A stretch of DNA of 64,000 bases from Chryseobacterium balustinum (GCF_900168205.1 NZ_FUZE01000011.1:1-64000); one strand, 5' to 3'. Numbered from the stretch's first letter, positions 1-9,908 are shown. The notes: generated from the letters alone by a model not told the origin. Translations and numbers: made by a program.

Positions 1-780
1 AAATCTGAAAATCTAAAAGTATCAGATAAATCTGATATCGAAGAACCGGCACAACAAAAGAAGGCTAAGAAATCTTGGAAGCAAGTTCTAAATATCACCA
101 CAAAATCAGATTTAAAAAATGAAACTAAAGGTTCGACGAAGTGGTTAACGAGTCAAATAGATTCATTGAAAACACTGCTTAAAGATTATAGCAGTGTGAA
201 AAATGCACGGAAAAATGAGTTTGAAAAACTGAAAGATTCTTTGATGCTGCAAGCACTGAATAGAGTAGAAGAGGCACAGCAATCATCAAAAAAACAAAAC
301 TTTTCTACAACGTATGATTTCGTAGATGAACCGGCGGCATCTTTTTCAAAAATCGTAATGCCCCTTAAAAACAAAATTACAGTTACGTCTTCTTACGGGA
401 CAAGAACACATCCTATTTTCAGAACAAAAAAAAACCACAACGGTATCGACTTAAAAGCCAGTTATGAAAATGTTTATTCCGTTTTGGACGGAATTGTTAC
501 TGCAACAGGTTGGGATTCTAAAGGCGGTGGAAATTACATTAAAGTAAAACATTTTAACCGTTTCGAAACCTCGTACCTACATCTCTCAGAAATATATTAT
601 CGAGTTGGAGAAAAAGTAAAAGCGGGATTCATCATTGGAAAAAGTGGGAATAGCGGAAACTCTACGGGTCCACATCTGCATTTTTCGGTGAAAGAATTTG
701 GACAGAGCATCAATCCTTCTCATTTCTTAAATGACCTCATAAAAGTAAACAATTTAATAGCAAACCATTATGAACACTAA
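1..780 (+). CDS. M23-family peptidase-like protein of a conjugative element (5' end outside window)
   Basis: The reading frame is open from base 1, so the gene begins outside the window and only its C-terminal 259 residues are visible. The TTG at 166 is not needed as a start. The first ~100 residues are Lys/Glu/Ser-rich and probably an extended linker. The last ~140 form an M23 (lysostaphin/LytM-type) zinc peptidase domain with the metal motif HNGID (His146, Asp150 counting from base 1) and the HLH pair (His225, His227), so the active site looks complete. M23 enzymes cut peptidoglycan cross-bridges. In conjugative elements such proteins open the wall for the transfer apparatus, and that role is inferred here from the neighbouring element genes. 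The next gene starts inside its last codons (11-nt overlap), indicating translational coupling. Confidence 0.85.
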   Translation, partial: KSENLKVSDKSDIEEPAQQKKAKKSWKQVLNITTKSDLKNETKGSTKWLTSQIDSLKTLLKDYSSVKNARKNEFEKLKDSLMLQALNRVEEAQQSSKKQNFSTTYDFVDEPAASFSKIVMPLKNKITVTSSYGTRTHPIFRTKKNHNGIDLKASYENVYSVLDGIVTATGWDSKGGGNYIKVKHFNRFETSYLHLSEIYYRVGEKVKAGFIIGKSGNSGNSTGPHLHFSVKEFGQSINPSHFLNDLIKVNNLIANHYEH

Positions 781-1474
781 TACTTTACCAACAGACGAAC
801 TAAAAAAATACGGAATTATCAATGAAGATCTGTCATTCTCTAAAAAACTGAATGCAGATGATATTCAGAAATTTCTGAAGGGATACACCATTGTTGCAGA
901 CCACGACGAAAACAGGGCTACTTTTCAGCTTACAGATAATAACACCCAATTGAAAGTTATCTTTTTAGAAAGAGACAAAAGTATTTCTGAAATTCTTGTA
1001 AACAGTAAAAATAATATTCAATATACTGATGTCAAGAATGTTTCTAAATCTGCAAATGAACTGAGTTTCGAAAAAAAAGCCTTCATTTTTGACAAAGAAA
1101 CCGAAAAAGTTGTTGAGTTTGACTTCATCAAAAACGCTACGGAGCTTACTGCCATCATTGCTGATAAAAAGGATACAGAAGAACTAAATCGATATAAAAA
1201 TGAATTGCTGAAACTGAAAAGTTATCTTTTGGACAAGATAGACCAGTATCCTGAAATATCCAAGGAGATAACGAATGATCTCAGCATCGTGTCCAGAGAG
1301 ATCAATTCCGTGAACAGCATATCTAACAACCAAAAACAAATTTCCAAAGCAGATAATTCCGACATTCAACTGAATGTGAACGACCCGGATGTGTATCAGG
1401 ATGCCAATCAAAGAAGAGACGATGACCAGGAGCATGACGAAGAAGTGGAGAAATCAAGAAAGTTTAGAAGGTAA
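770..1474 (+). CDS. conserved hypothetical protein of the mobile element
   Basis: A 234-residue soluble protein with no signal peptide or membrane segment. Its N-terminal half (a KKYGIINEDLSFS-like opening, then DDIQKFLKGY) recalls the DUF4099/DUF3945-type domains found in Bacteroidota conjugative elements, but the match is from memory and weak. Residues ~140-175 look helical or coiled-coil. The tail is very acidic and then basic (…QRRDDDQEHDEE…KSRKFRR), typical of disordered, nucleic-acid-associated ends. It overlaps the M23 gene by 11 nt and is followed 5 nt later by the next gene, so the three form one operon. Function unknown; a DNA-processing or anti-defence accessory role is only a guess. 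Confidence 0.75.
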   Translation: MNTNTLPTDELKKYGIINEDLSFSKKLNADDIQKFLKGYTIVADHDENRATFQLTDNNTQLKVIFLERDKSISEILVNSKNNIQYTDVKNVSKSANELSFEKKAFIFDKETEKVVEFDFIKNATELTAIIADKKDTEELNRYKNELLKLKSYLLDKIDQYPEISKEITNDLSIVSREINSVNSISNNQKQISKADNSDIQLNVNDPDVYQDANQRRDDDQEHDEEVEKSRKFRR

Positions 1475-1479
1475 ATAAA

Positions 1480-3456
1480 ATGGAAATTAATCTGACCTGG
1501 TTTGATAAAAATATAGTTCCGAGAACGAAGGCTTATAAAAATTTTGTGAAGGAAATTGAAAATACTTCACCTGAACAGTTTTTTCGGGACGGAGAGAGGC
1601 TGTTTACCGATAAAGAGAAAAAGTTTATGTCCATTCACCAATCTAAGGGAAGAGAAGTTATCATAGGCTCAAATTTTACATTGAAAACAATTTTCAAATC
1701 AAATCAGGGTTTCCCTATTGAGGATAAATTTAATACTACCGCTGAATTAGTAAGATTTATTGAAAAGCAGCAACTAGCCAATAAACAGTTGATTTTGCAA
1801 AATAACAGGGAGTCTACTGAAATTACTATAAGTAATGAGTCAATAAAGCAGAAATTTCTTTCTGATCTCTGGGCTCAGGAATTGGAGAAAAAAACTGATT
1901 TAAGTTCCGGTTTGACCTATACTCAAATTGATGAAAAGCAAGCTCATCATTATCGAAATTATGAAGTAGAAGCCGCAAAGTTATCATTAGAAGTGGTCAA
2001 TCAAATTGAAAAGACTGATCTGGAAGAAAATGCAGACTTTTTTTCAGATGAAGGCTTTAAAGAAAATTTAATCCCTGCATCTGACCTTCCGGATGGCAGG
2101 GTATGGCGCGGCTACGATGATGGGAGCGGATCTCTGAAAAGCCCAGATGGTCACAGTTACTACAGCTATGATCTGCAAACGCAGGAATATAGATTACCGT
2201 ATGGCGGCAAAGAATGGACAGGTATGAGAGATTTTTATAATGAACCACAAACTTTGCACGACTTTAAAATATATGCGGAAGGAGACCTAAAGGAAAAAGC
2301 AGTCAAAAATAATCTTTATCCGAAACTTTCCGAAGAGGAAAAAAATGATATTCTCAATTACAGGATCTATATGAAAGAAAACGAATTCATACTGGAGAAC
2401 TTGCAGATCACAGCGAACCAAAGAAAAGCTTATTCAGAAAAAATGGAATTCGGAACAACAGATGGAGATTATTCTCTTACACAAATGGACACAATCCCAA
2501 ATGTTATTGATGGTCATACGTTGTCAAAAAATGACAAATACGAATTGGCTTTCGGCCTATTGGAAATACCGGAATATGGGGAATCCTACGAATTATTGGA
2601 TAGCGGTGAAATTTTAAAAATCTATCTGGAAGAAGATAGTTTACCAAAAAATCGAATATTAACAATCAACGAAATAAAATTTAACAATCAAAACCCAAAC
2701 ATTATGGAAAACAACAAAGAATTTGATCAGGTACAATACCTAAAAGACCAAATGAAATACCTCGGTTTCGGAGAGGGTGAAAAACTTCACAAAGATATTG
2801 AAGAAGGAATTAAATCTGCCAAACAAGATTTTGAAATTAAAACCACGTCCGACAAAACCTTGCCTGAAAACAAAGTAGATTTTACATTGAAATTTAATAA
2901 ATCGGAAAACGGAGGCGTTTTTCTCAATTCTTATAATGCAACTCTTGAAAATGAAAAAGATGAAAGCATCTCTCATAATTTTTATGTAAACAAGGAAAAT
3001 ACATTTACAGCAAAGGAAGCCGTCAATCTTCTGGAAGGTCGCACTGTGAAAATAGAGTTCACCAATCCAAAAACAGAAAAATTAGAACCTGCCTTTGTAA
3101 AGCTCAATTTCGAAGAACCGAAAACTGAAAAAGGAAATTATAATTTCCAGAATTTTTACAAAAATTACGGCGTTGATACTGCCCAGATCATCGAAAAATC
3201 CAAACTGATCTTCGATAAGCCTGAATGGAAGGAAAGTACCATAAAATCTTTGGAAAAAGGAAATATCGTCAAGGTAAAATTTGAATTGGACGATAAAGTG
3301 GTAGAAGGCAAAGCGGTGCTGAATCCGCAATACAAAAATCTGAATCTGTATGATTCCGATATGAACAGAATCAACACCAATAAAACTTTGGAAGGCTTGG
3401 AACAGGATAACAAGCACGAAAAAAACAATGTGAAGGAACAAAGCATTAAACGATAG
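1480..3456 (+). CDS. large hypothetical element protein with DUF3945-like C-terminal region
   Basis: A 658-residue soluble protein. The N-terminal ~100 residues and the centre (a Tyr/Gly-rich stretch around residues 195-265 with GRVWRGYDDGSG and YGGKEWTGMRDF) match no family I can name. From about residue 408 (MENNKEFDQVQYLKDQMKYLGFG) it turns into a module often seen in Bacteroidota conjugative-element proteins: a YLKDQ…LGFGE opening, then a beta-rich part with EAVNLLEGRTV, then a repeat-like part with YGVD and SLEKGN. That makes it look like a multi-domain 'polyvalent' protein delivered or used during transfer (inference). It lies 5 nt downstream of the preceding gene and ends before a hairpin at 3487-3523. 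Residue 408 is an internal Met, so an internal start producing the C-terminal module alone is possible. Confidence 0.75.
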   Translation: MEINLTWFDKNIVPRTKAYKNFVKEIENTSPEQFFRDGERLFTDKEKKFMSIHQSKGREVIIGSNFTLKTIFKSNQGFPIEDKFNTTAELVRFIEKQQLANKQLILQNNRESTEITISNESIKQKFLSDLWAQELEKKTDLSSGLTYTQIDEKQAHHYRNYEVEAAKLSLEVVNQIEKTDLEENADFFSDEGFKENLIPASDLPDGRVWRGYDDGSGSLKSPDGHSYYSYDLQTQEYRLPYGGKEWTGMRDFYNEPQTLHDFKIYAEGDLKEKAVKNNLYPKLSEEEKNDILNYRIYMKENEFILENLQITANQRKAYSEKMEFGTTDGDYSLTQMDTIPNVIDGHTLSKNDKYELAFGLLEIPEYGESYELLDSGEILKIYLEEDSLPKNRILTINEIKFNNQNPNIMENNKEFDQVQYLKDQMKYLGFGEGEKLHKDIEEGIKSAKQDFEIKTTSDKTLPENKVDFTLKFNKSENGGVFLNSYNATLENEKDESISHNFYVNKENTFTAKEAVNLLEGRTVKIEFTNPKTEKLEPAFVKLNFEEPKTEKGNYNFQNFYKNYGVDTAQIIEKSKLIFDKPEWKESTIKSLEKGNIVKVKFELDDKVVEGKAVLNPQYKNLNLYDSDMNRINTNKTLEGLEQDNKHEKNNVKEQSIKR

Positions 3457-3486
3457 ATAAGACTTACAACCCATCATTTATTTCCC

Positions 3487-3523
3487 AGCGGTAAGTCAAA
3501 TTAATTAGGCTGCCGCTTTTTTA
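3487..3523 (+). terminator. stem-loop with T-run after the three-gene element operon
   Basis: AGCGGTA (3487-3493) pairs with TGCCGCT (3511-3517), followed by a T-run. GACTTAC (3461-3467) can instead pair with GTAAGTC (3491-3497), which overlaps the left arm of the terminator stem, so two mutually exclusive hairpins are possible. Confidence 0.55.
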
Positions 3524-3535
3524 ATCCCTATTTCT

Positions 3536-4216
3536 ATGAAAAAACTTTTAATACTACCCAGCTTGTTATTTCTTTTTGTAAGCACTTCCTGCCACAAAGA
3601 AATCAAATTCGAAAAAGGAGGAATCGATGTTGTCTCCAATGTATATTTTGATGTTTCCAAAAATCTGAACAACATCCAAAGTTTTCATTTGTCAAGCCTT
3701 AGTTATTCAGGAGATTCCATTATAGAAAGGATTCCGGATGCTAATGCTCCCGAAATAACCCAACAGATTTATTTCATTAAAGATTCATTGTGCTATACTA
3801 TTGAAAATGAAAATCCCGGCAAAATTATTCTGTCAGACATTATAAATAAACAAAAGCCGCTTTCGGTTGAAAAGAAAAAAGGAGGAACATTGTTTTCTCA
3901 GGAAAAAATCCCCAATTACAGAAACAGAAAAAATTTGAGTGATACGGTTTTGTTTAAGAAAAAATACAAACGATTTGAAATCAACTCACCTTGGATGTAC
4001 ACCCGGTTTTACATTTATCCAACTGATACTATTTTACCGTACTCTATTTACAAACACGCGGAAAAGGACTACTACGGAAGGCTCGAAAGGATTGATTCTT
4101 ACAATAAAAAATCTGACATATTTGTAACCCTTCAGTTGATACCGAGAAAAAACTGGGACAGTGAAGCCAAAGAAATTTTTGAATTTAACCACTTCATAAA
4201 AAACAGAAAAAAGTGA
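3536..4216 (+). CDS. hypothetical lipoprotein
   Basis: A 226-residue protein with a lipoprotein signal: positively charged MKK, hydrophobic core, then a lipobox ending at Cys19 (FVSTSC). It should be membrane-anchored on the periplasmic side. The mature part is beta-rich with several Tyr and Phe and no motif that I recognise. Its stop overlaps the GTG start of the next gene (GTGA), so it is translationally coupled to the methylase-helicase gene even though the products act in different compartments. It could be an exclusion or attachment lipoprotein of the element, but nothing in the sequence proves that. Confidence 0.75.
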   Translation: MKKLLILPSLLFLFVSTSCHKEIKFEKGGIDVVSNVYFDVSKNLNNIQSFHLSSLSYSGDSIIERIPDANAPEITQQIYFIKDSLCYTIENENPGKIILSDIINKQKPLSVEKKKGGTLFSQEKIPNYRNRKNLSDTVLFKKKYKRFEINSPWMYTRFYIYPTDTILPYSIYKHAEKDYYGRLERIDSYNKKSDIFVTLQLIPRKNWDSEAKEIFEFNHFIKNRKK

Positions 4217-7200
4217 AAGATGAAGATTTTTTTAATGAGATAAATGATGACATTTCTGTAGTTGAAGGAAATAAAAAGGAACTTATTGTTTTCACAAACA
4301 GTAAGGATATGCTTTCATTCTTGGAGCTTCTTCAATTGAACAAGCAGGTCAATAATAGAACATTGATTACCCTTAATTCAGGTTCAAATAGCAAAAAGTT
4401 TATCAATAGATACCAGAATTATGATGGCAAAATGTTTCTTTGTTTTACCGGGGATAGAACGGGAAATGCAATAACCAGAAAAATTCTTACAGAATTTAAT
4501 GGCAAAAATATCAAAGACGTTCGTCCGTTATATGAAATTTCTGAAAATGGGAATCAACACCTGACTGAATATTTAGAGAATAAACTCAAGCTTCAAGATA
4601 AAAATACTAATTTAGTTGAACCAAAAATTTCTGAAAATGAAAGCAATGCAATTGAATACGGAAGAACATCCGATTCTCAGCAAGTGGGAAACGAAACACC
4701 TGAACACAACACTGGAAAACTTAGCCCTAAGATCCAATCCGAGCAAAACGGAAGTTACGGAAGCGGACAAGCAGTGGGCAGCAACAATGCTGGAAATGGA
4801 CTTGCAGGCACAGAGCGGAGCAATTTGGGAAACCGAGACCGAGGAAGAGGATCCTATGACGACTCACAACAGAATAATGTTGGAGAGACTCAAGGACGTT
4901 CCGTGGGCGGAATCGTATCCGGGAGAACTGTATCCGATAGAAGAAGACCCAATGGAGGACTTTCCGAGGTAAGTGAAAATTCAACAAATAATGTAGAGTT
5001 AGATACTATTATTTCAAAATATAAAGGGCAAAAACTGAATAATGATCAAGTTGCAGAAGTAGTTTCTGCAACTTGTTTTGTTTCCGACAATCACAAAATC
5101 TTTCTGAAGAAAAATCTTAACATCACTTATGACTTAATAGAAATTTGCAACCAATTCCAAAGTGGCGGAACGGCAAAAGAAGGAAGAGGGATTTTAGACG
5201 AATATTATACGCAGGATAAAATTGTTGATACAGTTCATAATTTAATTAAAGACCATTTTAAAACTCAAAAAGAAATTTCCGTTTTAGAACCAAGTGTTGG
5301 AACTGGAAATTTTAATTATGCTATTCAAGAGCTATCTGTAAATTCTAAAATTACAGGATTTGAAATCAATGAGACCACCGCAAAAATTGCCAAGATTCTG
5401 CATCCCGAAGCTGACATCAATCTTCGTTCGTTTGAAACTGAATTCATTGATGAAAAAGGAAATAAAAAGGACTTTTCTCAGCAATACGATTTGGTCATCG
5501 GGAATCCGCCCTACGGTGAACACCGTGGGCTTTACAAAGGTTTGGGAGAAGAACCGAAAATTGCTAAATATGAAGATTATTTCGTTAAACGGTCTTTGGA
5601 TTCTTTAAAACCAAACGGCGTTTTGGCGATGGTACTGCCGTCATCTTGGCTGAACCGTCAAAGCAATTTGAAAAATGCCAATATTTTGGAAGGTTTCCGC
5701 TTGCCCAACGGAGCTTTTGCAGGAACACAAATAGGAACAGACATTATCATTCTAAGAAAAAACACTCAAAATATCTCTACTGATATTTCTAATTATTTCG
5801 ATAATAACCCAGCAAGAATTTTGGGAGAAACCCGAGAAAAAACCAACCGTTTCGGTCGATTAGAAAAATATATTCACGGAAATTTAGATGAAGCTTTATT
5901 TAAGATTGAACAGTTTAAAAATAGGAAAGAAACCCAGCGGATCGGAAATCTGTTTGAAGATTTGTTTTTAGAGGAAGATCATACAGTTCCTGTACTAAAA
6001 GAAGGAATTGCAGAAATAAAAGATTCTGCGAGGATCGAAAACCACAATAAAAATGAAGTAAGTGTAACAGAAACTCAAGAAAAAATTGAATTGGTACTTT
6101 TTAAACTGAATAACATCAAGTTTAAATCTCCAACAATTACGACTGAAATTGGCAAATATGAAAAACTACAAAAAAAGCTGATCACAAAATCAGAAGCATT
6201 TTCAGAGGAAAAATTAAAAGAACTGATTGAGAAAAGTGATAGAATAATTTCTATTCACAATACGAGAGCCGGGAACGAATATCAACTTCAAACAAAACCG
6301 GAAATAAAGAAAGGTGTTTTAAAATATCAATTCTCCAAACAGGATGAAATTGTAAATACTTCCTTGCAAAATAGTTCTGATATTACCAAAGAACAAATTG
6401 AAGCATTCAGAGATACCTCTTATAACGGCACATTAAATAATCGCGGAAAGCACTATCAATTTGCGAACTTCATTGATGGAAATTGGGTTCACGATTTTTA
6501 TTACACTGAAGGAAATATTTACTCGAAACTGGAACAATTAGAGAGGGATTTTTCTGATAAAAATGCAGTTGGAGGAACAGAAAACCAATACGAAAAACAA
6601 AAATCATTATTAGAAAATGTTCTACCAAAAGCGAAATCGCTAGATGAGATTTATATCAGTCCGAACCACGAGTTCGTACACAAATTTGAGTTAGGTCAAA
6701 TAGAGAAAGACCAATATAATCATGTTACAAAACGTACCGAATCAGTCATTGTAAATTACAATCTTGCAGAAAGATTCAAAGATTTTGTAGGCACTTTGTC
6801 AAGTGAAGCCTTTGCGGGTTCTTCAGCTTGGGAAGTGCGAAGTTTTGTAGATAACGAAACAGTTACAGGAAGCGATAAAGAGAGGAATGCGTTAGTCAGA
6901 GAAAGGCGAAAAGCTGCTGCGAATGATTTGTTTTACAAGTTTGTTCGGGAAGAACTTTCCGATGATATTAGAAATCGTTTTGTAAAAGACTTCAATCGAA
7001 ACTACAATAACATTCACGTTCCGGATTATTCTAAATTCCCATTATTTTCCAGAATCTATCTGCATTTCAAAGGTCATGAATTGCGTTTGACCGAAGTTCA
7101 GAAGGCAGGAATCGGAAGACAGACCACAAAAGGAGTAGGGTTATTAGCGCACGAAGTGGGTTTTGGTAAAACATTATCAGGAATTCTTTCTATGCACGAA

Positions 7201-9390
7201 GCAATGGAGAGGGGAAATGCGAAAAGACCAATCATCGTAGTTCCGAATGACAGTATTTTGAAACAATGGGTGGAAACGATTTTTGAAACGATTCCCAATG
7301 GGAAAGTTAATGTTTTAGGGAATTTGGGGAAAGATTATGATCTCTCAAAATTTGACAACAAAGACGGAGAAATTACCATCGTTACTTATGAGGGCTTTAA
7401 TAATATCGGGTTTTCATCAGAAATAACCGAAGAGCTTTCTTCAAAATTCAGCTACATCTCTTCAAGCGAAATGAAAGGCGTTACCCATACGGAAAGGGAC
7501 ATCCAAATTGAACTTCAAAAAGAAAAGGAGATCGAGGGAAAAATGAAGCGTGGAAAAGTATATGATTGGGAAGATTTTGGATTCGACCATTTGACTTACG
7601 ACGAAGTTCACAATGCCAATCACATTGTAGGAAAAGTAAAAATTGAAGACCGAAGATTTGCTTCCGATTTTAGAAGTCAAAACCAACAGACTTCCAAACT
7701 GGGAATCAATACCTGGATGGCTGCGCAATATATTCAAGACAAAAATGATGGCAGAAATGTAACACTACTTTCCGCAACGCCTTTTACGAATAAACCTTTG
7801 GAATATTATTCCATTCTTTCTTTAATAGCAAATAAACGTTTGGAAGAATCGGGATATTTCAATGTCAATACTTTCTTCGAGACCTTTATGGAAGCGGATA
7901 ATGACATGGAGATTGACGCAAAAGGTGATGTGAAGTTTAAAGCCAATGTTCGGAGATTTAAAAACAATTCGCTGTTTCAACAATTACTTTCGGAATTCAT
8001 TGATATAAAAGGAGAAGAAGACAATCCTGAATTGATTCGTCCCAACAAAATCAACAAAGAGTATAAAATTGATCAGAATGATCTGACAAAAGAACAATAT
8101 GACTTGCTCAATGAAAATTTCAGTGAAAGTGAAAAGGGAGCAATTCTAACGCATATTCTCAATGCCCGTTTAATTGCGATTTCGCCGTATTTATCACCAT
8201 ACTATGATGATGAAGAGCCTTATGTAAAAGAATTTATAGAAAATTCTCCCAAGCTGAAACAGACGATGGATTTAATTCATCAAAATAAAAAAGACATTCC
8301 GGAATCCGGACAAATCATTTATTCTGAATTGGCGGTTGCTCAATTTCCAAAACTAAAAGAATATCTCATTAAAGAAATCGGTTACAAACCCGAAGAAATC
8401 GGAATTATCGCCGGAGCGACCAATAAAAATCAAAGAATTTCTATTCAAAATGATTTTAATGAAGGAAAAATAAAAGTTGTTATCGGCAGTGAAGCCATTC
8501 AGGAAGGAATGAACCTTCAGGAAAATACCACAGATGTGTATATGCTTACTTTACCCTACAATTTCACGTCTTTGCGACAGATCGAAGGACGAGCGTGGAG
8601 GCAAGGAAATAAAAACGAAAATATGAGAATCAATTTTATGCTGACCAATGACAGTATTGATGTTTTTATGCTTCAAAAACTGCAATCCAAACAGGCAAGA
8701 TATTTAGAAGCAATGAAAAAAGGTGCGGATGTTTTGGATATTTCGGACATCAGTACACAAGAGCTTAAAACATCCATCATTACCAATCCCGAAACCCGAG
8801 CCAACATTGAAATCGAATTAATGAAAAAAAGGATTGAAAGTGAGAAAAACAAGCATCTCGCAGATAGTGCTTTTGTTCTGAGGAAATATGAAGATTTCTT
8901 AAAAGTGAAAGAATTAATAGCTAAAGCTGAACATTCCTACAATAGGATCGAAGGATATTCAAAAAATGAAGATGTAAATTCTGACTACTGGAGAACACAG
9001 TTACCTTCTTATCAAAGGACAATTGATTTACATAAAGCTCAAGTTCAAGAAGTGATTGAAAATCTTGCTGCAAAAGGGGTTAATGTTGCAGAAATTGAGA
9101 AGCAAACTAAAGCTACTGAAGAGAAGATTTCTGAATTGGATAAAAAGTTGGAAGAACTACCCGAAACGAAAGAGAATCTAATAGCAAAATATAAAATTGA
9201 AAAACAGAATAATTCCAACAACTCGAAGACTGACTTCAAATCAGAACGAGCAGCCGAAAACAAAATGATTTTCAAATTAGATAATGAAGCTTCAATTACA
9301 TCTTCAAAACCTGAGAATTTATTGAATTATTTAAATATAATGAGAGAAGGCGAAAATTATCAAAATTCATATTTAGGTAAAAGGCGATAA
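4213..9390 (+). CDS. polyvalent DNA N6-adenine methylase / SF2 helicase fusion
   Basis: A 1,725-residue cytoplasmic protein starting at GTG, overlapping the previous stop by 4 nt. Order of parts: an N-terminal ~125-residue domain with a CFTGDRTGN motif that could be Toprim-like; an Asn/Gly/Ser/Gln-rich linker (~residues 130-250); an N6-adenine methylase (SAM motif EPSVGTGNF near 359, catalytic NPPY near 431); a long middle region; and an SF2 helicase (Walker A VGFGKT near 981, DEVH near 1130, SATPFT near 1187, helicase-C GSEAIQEGMNLQ near 1425 and RQIEGRAWRQGN near 1455). A coiled-coil tail runs to ~1690. All catalytic motifs look intact. Such fusions are typical of Bacteroidota conjugative elements and resemble the polyvalent proteins thought to protect incoming DNA from restriction. 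Self-methylation during transfer is the likely role (inference). Confidence 0.85.
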   Translation: MKDEDFFNEINDDISVVEGNKKELIVFTNSKDMLSFLELLQLNKQVNNRTLITLNSGSNSKKFINRYQNYDGKMFLCFTGDRTGNAITRKILTEFNGKNIKDVRPLYEISENGNQHLTEYLENKLKLQDKNTNLVEPKISENESNAIEYGRTSDSQQVGNETPEHNTGKLSPKIQSEQNGSYGSGQAVGSNNAGNGLAGTERSNLGNRDRGRGSYDDSQQNNVGETQGRSVGGIVSGRTVSDRRRPNGGLSEVSENSTNNVELDTIISKYKGQKLNNDQVAEVVSATCFVSDNHKIFLKKNLNITYDLIEICNQFQSGGTAKEGRGILDEYYTQDKIVDTVHNLIKDHFKTQKEISVLEPSVGTGNFNYAIQELSVNSKITGFEINETTAKIAKILHPEADINLRSFETEFIDEKGNKKDFSQQYDLVIGNPPYGEHRGLYKGLGEEPKIAKYEDYFVKRSLDSLKPNGVLAMVLPSSWLNRQSNLKNANILEGFRLPNGAFAGTQIGTDIIILRKNTQNISTDISNYFDNNPARILGETREKTNRFGRLEKYIHGNLDEALFKIEQFKNRKETQRIGNLFEDLFLEEDHTVPVLKEGIAEIKDSARIENHNKNEVSVTETQEKIELVLFKLNNIKFKSPTITTEIGKYEKLQKKLITKSEAFSEEKLKELIEKSDRIISIHNTRAGNEYQLQTKPEIKKGVLKYQFSKQDEIVNTSLQNSSDITKEQIEAFRDTSYNGTLNNRGKHYQFANFIDGNWVHDFYYTEGNIYSKLEQLERDFSDKNAVGGTENQYEKQKSLLENVLPKAKSLDEIYISPNHEFVHKFELGQIEKDQYNHVTKRTESVIVNYNLAERFKDFVGTLSSEAFAGSSAWEVRSFVDNETVTGSDKERNALVRERRKAAANDLFYKFVREELSDDIRNRFVKDFNRNYNNIHVPDYSKFPLFSRIYLHFKGHELRLTEVQKAGIGRQTTKGVGLLAHEVGFGKTLSGILSMHEAMERGNAKRPIIVVPNDSILKQWVETIFETIPNGKVNVLGNLGKDYDLSKFDNKDGEITIVTYEGFNNIGFSSEITEELSSKFSYISSSEMKGVTHTERDIQIELQKEKEIEGKMKRGKVYDWEDFGFDHLTYDEVHNANHIVGKVKIEDRRFASDFRSQNQQTSKLGINTWMAAQYIQDKNDGRNVTLLSATPFTNKPLEYYSILSLIANKRLEESGYFNVNTFFETFMEADNDMEIDAKGDVKFKANVRRFKNNSLFQQLLSEFIDIKGEEDNPELIRPNKINKEYKIDQNDLTKEQYDLLNENFSESEKGAILTHILNARLIAISPYLSPYYDDEEPYVKEFIENSPKLKQTMDLIHQNKKDIPESGQIIYSELAVAQFPKLKEYLIKEIGYKPEEIGIIAGATNKNQRISIQNDFNEGKIKVVIGSEAIQEGMNLQENTTDVYMLTLPYNFTSLRQIEGRAWRQGNKNENMRINFMLTNDSIDVFMLQKLQSKQARYLEAMKKGADVLDISDISTQELKTSIITNPETRANIEIELMKKRIESEKNKHLADSAFVLRKYEDFLKVKELIAKAEHSYNRIEGYSKNEDVNSDYWRTQLPSYQRTIDLHKAQVQEVIENLAAKGVNVAEIEKQTKATEEKISELDKKLEELPETKENLIAKYKIEKQNNSNNSKTDFKSERAAENKMIFKLDNEASITSSKPENLLNYLNIMREGENYQNSYLGKRR

Positions 9391-9526
9391 AAGTTAACTA
9401 AGTTTTTAGTAATTTTTGAGTTGTCCTGTTGTTAGTTAACATAGTTAGGGCTAACCAAAAATGATTACTTGCCGAGCAGATTTTACTTGCAAAGACTTCT
9501 ATGATGAGGTTCATGCTGTCCACTAC

Positions 9527-9562
9527 AAAAGATTAGAAAACACGATGTTTTCTAATCTTTTT
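9527..9562. terminator. bidirectional hairpin terminator
   Basis: Perfect 16-bp inverted repeat: arms at 9527-9542 and 9546-9561 with a 3-nt loop, flanked by A-run and T-run. It can end transcription in either direction, most likely that of the methylase-helicase operon. Confidence 0.7.
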
Positions 9563-9773
9563 GGGATAAAGATGATATATCAGCTTGTAGAAAACTTCTC
9601 CTAACCTTAGATGCAGCTATTTTAAAAATGTTTTAAAAGATTAAAATAAGTACATAGTTACAACACAATTCGTTCACTATTAGATCCAAAAATACATTTT
9701 AGCCCAAAATCAGTGTTTATCTAATTTTAATAATCCAGATTGCTCTTGAATAGCCTCCCGCACCAAATCCATA

Positions 9774-9817
9774 TAGTTTTATTCAAAAATATTATAGATT
9801 TTTATTGAATAAAACTA
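9774..9817. repeat. 13-bp perfect inverted repeat, possible operator or recombination site
   Basis: TAGTTTTATTCAA (9774-9786) and its exact complement (9805-9817) are separated by 18 nt of AT-rich DNA, about 90 bp upstream of the small gene before the recombinase. Lacking a T-run, it is more like a protein-binding site than a terminator. Confidence 0.45.
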
Positions 9818-9908
9818 CCGACAATTCTATTTCTTAAACTAATAAATCATCAGTGATAATAGTAAGTTGAAATTGAGTTTAAAAGATTTCATGTAGTAAA
9901 GATTAACA

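Larger units (their letters stand above)
9391..9908 (+). other. 518-bp element intergenic region without a convincing gene
   Basis: AT-rich DNA holding a strong hairpin (9527-9562), an inverted repeat (9774-9817) and no ORF with convincing coding character. A short minus-strand stretch near 9717-9777 could encode about 20 residues (MDLVREAIQEQSGLLK-like) and might be the tail of a lost element gene, but it is too short to call. Confidence 0.5.

Noticed and set aside
4616..4972. 118-codon frame in the linker of the methylase-helicase gene
   Set aside because: Overlaps the low-complexity linker in another frame, no start context, composition follows the host frame.
9717..9777. Minus-strand peptide MDLVREAIQEQSGLLK
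   Set aside because: Only about 20 codons, no complete gene; may be a remnant but cannot be supported.
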